A DNA stretch of 64,000 bases, from assembly GCA_964514385.1 (NCBI GenBank), contig CAZEQJ010000008.1, forward strand, positions 62,001 to 126,000, read 5' to 3'. Below the pieces are notes generated by a model. That model did not search any database. It saw only the letters and a list, made by a program, of their open reading frames with translations, and was not told the DNA's origin. This stretch comes from CAZEQJ01 sp964514385 (GTDB taxonomy: Bacteria > Bacteroidota > Bacteroidia > Cytophagales > Cyclobacteriaceae). The position numbers and the translations under genes are program-made. Below, piece by piece: positions 61,201 to 64,000 of the stretch (position 1 is its first letter; the number at the start of each line of letters is the position of its first letter).

Positions 61201-64000
61201 AAGTATTTCCTTCATCCAATATACTCAGCACTTCCACACCCCCTGCAGCGGGTACGCAAACCACCTGATCTGCAATATCCAGGCTTGTGATAATGATGGA
61301 ATCTGCTTCATCCAGGTTTAATGTAACGACTGCAGTGCTTTGACATGTGGTGACGGAGTCGTAAATGCGTACAGCATATGTTCCATCGAGCAGGTTGCCG
61401 ACACTGTCTATCCCTGTGAATCCCGGCCCTGTAATTTCAGGCCCTGAAATACTTCCTTCAAACCACCGGTAGCTATAGGTTGGAGATATGCCTGTAATGT
61501 CTGTAAATGCATTGATGACGAGCGAACCATTTGGTAACGAGTCCACACAGGCTGTATTTACAAAGGTGGTAAAGTCTGCAGAAGGCCTTACAGGATTTCT
61601 GTTTATGTTAAATGAAGCCAATGGCGATTCACAGAGTGTAGGCTCATGGATGGCTCTGACCCGATGGATGCCTTGTCCAAGACCGGTTATCGCCACTGCT
61701 GTATCAGGAATCAAGGTGCTTGACGGATCAAACCAGTTGAAATAGAAATTACCCCCCGGAGGGTTAAAGGCAATATCATCATACGATACTTCTGTTACCT
61801 GCGCTTCACCGTTGGGAATACAATAATTCTGATCCAGTGCTGCAATTAAAGTGACCTCAAATGGCAGTACCTCATTGCTGATCACACCGGAAGCTTCTGT
61901 AGTACAAAGCGTTACATCATCTGTAATCAAAACGGAGTAGGTACCCACGGCCAGGTTTGTGATTGAGTCATTCGTTTCCGCTCTTAGGTTGGCCGGAAGC
62001 AGGGGCATGCCACCATCATACCAGGCATATGTATACCCATTATCCGTACCATTAGTTAAGGCACTTATGGTCATGATACCATTACTCAGCGATGGGTCGC
62101 ATGCCGTATTGGTAAAAGCATTAAGGTTTGGAGTAGGGTCAATACTTACATCGTTGATTTCAAAGCTGAAATTACTGGATATACATTGCGTGGGCAGGTG
62201 AGTAGCCCTGACGTAATAATCACCTACTCCCAGTGAATCAGTCGAGAGTGAATTCAGGTCAAGCACAGCATTTGAGGCAGTGAACCAGTCAAACTCGAAG
62301 TCAGTAAATGCTGAAGTTGTAGTGTCTGTATCATAAACTACAGAGGCCATCGCTGCTTCACCGTTCGGGAAACAATAGAATTGGTCCGTAATAGCAACAG
62401 CATTTACAAATAAATCCAATTCGTTCCTGTTGAGGTTCACCGATTCGCGAATGCTACATTGTGTTGCACTATCATAAGCGCGAACTGAATAGGTTCCTTG
62501 CCAGAGATTGAAAACAGAGTCTGCAGCAGCAAATGAAGAACCACTTATGGGCAGGCCTCCGGCGTACCATTCATAACTATAGGAATTGGTCATACCCCCT
62601 GTAGTTGCATTAACAGCTATCGAGCCATTGCGCAGCGTAGTATCACAGGCGGTATTTGCATATGTATTAAAGTTCAATGTGGGGAAAACGATGCTGTCGG
62701 CAACCTCAAATTCATACAATACACTTTGACAATTAGTCGAAAGTTGGGTAGCCTCTACACTGTAAGTTCCTGCTGCAAGGCTGCCTATTGTGCTTGCTGA
62801 GTCCACGTCAATACGGGCATTGGTATCGTCAAACCAGAAGAAATAATAATTTGATATCACATCCGGAACCGAGTCTGCCAGGATTTCAACGACTTCTGCG
62901 CCGCCATCGAATGGAGCACAAATCGTCTGTGCATTGACAAGTATGTCAGTTACCTGAATTTCTATTTTATCCGGATCATCTACCAGATTAATGCTTTCAA
63001 TGCTAATGCAGTTACTCACATCATCCTGAACCACAACTGTGTAAAAGCCTGGCGCAACATTTACTAGATCAGCTGCAGACACCTGTAAATTTGCCGGTAT
63101 GGTATCAAAATCACCTCTATACCATTCAAAGCTAAAGCTACGTATCGACGGCTCGGCAGTGGCAAAAAGTGAACCATTTGGAGCTGCTACCGGGTCGCAG
63201 GTAGTGCTCGTATCCATGGCGATGGATATTTCAGGGAAAATGGTGTTGTCCTGTATCACTACCTGCTGGCTATTAGATATACATCCGGTAATGGAGTCGG
63301 TAGCCCGGATGTTATAAATACCCGCTTCAAGCCCGTCAAAGGCCAGGGTGGTATCCAAAACAGCAAATGTTGTATCCAGTAGCTCAAAACGGTAATCCGA
63401 CAGACCGTTTGACACACCATTTTCCAGCACATCATTGATCTGAATTTCACCATCAAATACTTCACAGTCGGTTTGGGCAACCAGGCTGGTTGCCAATGTG
63501 ATATCAATCGGATCGTACTGGATGGTTACAGATCTGAAGCTTTCGCATTGCGTATCGTCATCCGTCGCATACACCGTGTAGGTTCCCTGGCGCAGACTAT
63601 CTGTGGTTGGGCTTGTTTCGATAAATGTAAGCCCGGACCCGGGTGTGCCCTGGTTCCAATCGAAGGTATAATTGCCCAGTGAACCCAGATCTCCAGTTCT
63701 TGCAGATGCTGTTGCGCCCAGCTCTCCGTTTCCACCAACACAATACGTATTGGTGATGTTGATGCTGTCAATGGCAATCACTGGTGGTAATGCCTCCTGA
63801 GCTATTTCGATCGTAACAGGTGCACTTCCACAATTTGGAGCAAAGCTTTGATATGCTACGATGGTGTATATACCGGTATCTAGGTTATTGAACAATGTCA
63901 CATTACCCGGGTCATTAACCGGCACATTTGCAGTAATAATATTGGCCGGGTTGTCACTAGGCCCGGAAAATAAGGTATAGGTGTATTCACTAAGGGTCGA
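58253..64000 (-). CDS. Giant secreted repeat protein with type B T9SS sorting domain, partial
   Basis: The frame is open to the right edge, so at least 1,915 residues are present and the N-terminus is missing. Ig-like repeats of about 75-85 residues fill it. Two forms alternate: one with NTACD...NG...Y.Y.WY.G...GTY.V...D..T.C, the other with DQ.YC.P.GEA...F.WF...GTYYVRA..T.C. A Cys at each end may form a disulfide. The last 90 residues (YNLVSANNDGFNDHFIISCI, VRIFNRNGQMVFQS) are the gliding-motility-associated type B sorting domain. It resembles SprB-like adhesins and pairs with the PorP/SprF gene downstream. Confidence 0.93.
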   Translation of the reverse strand, partial: STLSEYTYTLFSGPSDNPANIITANVPVNDPGNVTLFNNLDTGIYTIVAYQSFAPNCGSAPVTIEIAQEALPPVIAIDSINITNTYCVGGNGELGATASARTGDLGSLGNYTFDWNQGTPGSGLTFIETSPTTDSLRQGTYTVYATDDDTQCESFRSVTIQYDPIDITLATSLVAQTDCEVFDGEIQINDVLENGVSNGLSDYRFELLDTTFAVLDTTLAFDGLEAGIYNIRATDSITGCISNSQQVVIQDNTIFPEISIAMDTSTTCDPVAAPNGSLFATAEPSIRSFSFEWYRGDFDTIPANLQVSAADLVNVAPGFYTVVVQDDVSNCISIESINLVDDPDKIEIQVTDILVNAQTICAPFDGGAEVVEILADSVPDVISNYYFFWFDDTNARIDVDSASTIGSLAAGTYSVEATQLSTNCQSVLYEFEVADSIVFPTLNFNTYANTACDTTLRNGSIAVNATTGGMTNSYSYEWYAGGLPISGSSFAAADSVFNLWQGTYSVRAYDSATQCSIRESVNLNRNELDLFVNAVAITDQFYCFPNGEAAMASVVYDTDTTTSAFTDFEFDWFTASNAVLDLNSLSTDSLGVGDYYVRATHLPTQCISSNFSFEINDVSIDPTPNLNAFTNTACDPSLSNGIMTISALTNGTDNGYTYAWYDGGMPLLPANLRAETNDSITNLAVGTYSVLITDDVTLCTTEASGVISNEVLPFEVTLIAALDQNYCIPNGEAQVTEVSYDDIAFNPPGGNFYFNWFDPSSTLIPDTAVAITGLGQGIHRVRAIHEPTLCESPLASFNINRNPVRPSADFTTFVNTACVDSLPNGSLVINAFTDITGISPTYSYRWFEGSISGPEITGPGFTGIDSVGNLLDGTYAVRIYDSVTTCQSTAVVTLNLDEADSIIITSLDIADQVVCVPAAGGVEVLSILDEGNTFTGIGLDNYDFRLFDNNLNRIDSVFSPASGFGPLFDGNYFVQAINRNNGCESGRREFSIQNAIPDVTNDFTIYPNTSCDTSFFTNGAIAVISTTEGVDNGYNYQWLDLGSSGVDSVGGVGPGFYVLETFDSTTQCLFYDTVQVGTDVIDIRIAAADVIITDQTDITPANGSVEVTGIREDGTNVIPFPGNYEFTFFDADSILVANNTLLADSLAAGIYQIIGTNTLTRCISAALEVEVENIVVPPVIDVEIQLNTACDSLLGDGVLTASVLEGGSNVTSGYAFTWYEGPQPVDGSSVLISPSNIASGLFEGRYTVVVTDTVSPNLGAVDTLTVTLGSDQPEPEILAYLATDPVICYPTGELQVITMSYGDTTDYTYTWYQTSFETDSIMSGVTTATNRDIAAGTYFATATDNITGCVSNPTQMRLEDLSTEPDIFVAGFIPNTRCDPANPNGSLTMGAVEVDGSGTLTDYQFRWYNGFNNTDIADLVDTASYVGTSGETLTGLGEAIFTVEAFNVLTGCTSTYNVAMLDSVPNPLILNTSATANIKCIDPSNGRVSANVLQPKAGLPYTYYWFEGTGFNAADTASADYIALRLEDRIWPNLPSGDYTVIARDNTDPFCLSAPTVVTVNDGIELPDISIVEENPLTICYDDLPDGQLSVNINGTTVGYDFVWVQGNETSNDTVSVGSVASGLPQDEYTVIVRDRFTGCVNFQSRELTTDFEPVPDPIVQIENEQTSCIDPNGVASASVFNALQSNYTYNWYDLNNNLLATGSDITGLDEGTYTVTALLLSSGCESQDRDTFSISTNLVFPEFIIDTDPATCEEFNGTASILMTNESTLGDVEWYNETTGLLDITRGRSINNLPGGFYSARVFSREGCETEAEFRINTQVKIYNLVSANNDGFNDHFIISCIELFPEADVRIFNRNGQMVFQSNDYDNVSNFFNGVPNRGVNVGGSLQDGTYFYIIDLGDGESERLSGYLELVH

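Noticed and set aside
58253..64000. CRISPR or DNA tandem repeat array
   Set aside because: The periodic pattern is at protein level with about 230-base units and poor DNA identity, and the frame is open throughout.
1..64000. tRNA, rRNA or transposase genes
   Set aside because: I scanned the intergenic regions and saw no cloverleaf, rRNA segment or intact transposase; a covariance-model search could still find small RNAs I cannot see.

Overview
The window is chromosomal DNA from a member of the Bacteroidota, most likely an aerobic marine or soil type of the order Cytophagales. Four signs support this. Proteins carry type IX secretion (T9SS) sorting domains, with a PorP/SprF-family partner. 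Bacteroidota-type promoters (TTG, 17-23 bases, TAnnTTTG) sit before several genes. The blocks miaB / sigma-54 activator / lptE / secG / groES-groEL and siaB-siaC are typical of the phylum. A membrane TPR protein ends in a LytTR DNA-binding domain. I see no rRNA, tRNA, CRISPR array or intact transposase.

Layout. 0-4.9 kb: a frameshifted secreted PKD protein, hisS, a lysine-rich basic protein, a membrane TPR-LytTR regulator and a stand-alone LuxR-type HTH protein with a paired palindromic operator-like site. 5.0-10.9 kb: accessory region. It holds a GIY-YIG nuclease gene between two copies of a palindromic repeat, a second hairpin repeat, a truncated LytTR gene, two small secreted proteins, and a large T9SS-secreted hydrolase split by a frameshift. 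A relic of the same LytTR 3' end lies at the far edge, followed by a third repeat relative. 10.9-19.6 kb: glutaryl-CoA-type dehydrogenase, tryptophan 2,3-dioxygenase, a MORN-repeat/beta-barrel protein, a CoA-binding protein, gyrB and ppk1. 19.5-23.3 kb: a minus-strand run with pterin genes (PTPS, folE, an SDR), a STAS-like protein, two tandem coiled-coil proteins and an MBL-fold exonuclease whose full reading frame lacks a standard start codon. 23.4-29.4 kb: CrtI-like oxidoreductase, epimerase, bcp, M23 peptidase, FAH-family hydrolase, lipoprotein. 29.4-35.6 kb: GH15 enzyme and OtsA-OtsB fusion (trehalose), DEDDh exonuclease, mpl. 35.6-35.9 kb: a cluster of DnaA-box-like sites before dnaB. 35.9-45.5 kb: dnaB, etfBA, bifunctional nuclease, nucleoside and peptide transporters, M23 peptidase, SiaB/SiaC, TerB-like. 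45.6-53.1 kb: groEL, groES, a hypothetical, secG, TPR-like, lptE, sigma-54 activator, miaB. 53.1-57.3 kb: pabB, YceI, gamma carbonic anhydrase, STAS-like, YpdA, holin-like membrane protein. 57.3-64 kb: PorP/SprF protein and a giant secreted repeat protein that runs off the right edge.

Themes. Aromatic amino acid and pterin metabolism recur (TDO, GcdH-like, FAH-family, PTPS-FolE-SDR). ETF could take electrons from the acyl-CoA dehydrogenase. GH15 and OtsAB could break down and make trehalose. The most unusual features are the repeat-flanked GIY-YIG gene, the AT-rich segment bracketed by two LytTR 3' ends, the DnaA-box cluster before dnaB, the 21-base-spaced operator pair, and the exonuclease frame with an apparent ATT start. 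Two frameshifts can each be repaired by adding one T to a T run, so sequencing error is a real alternative for both.
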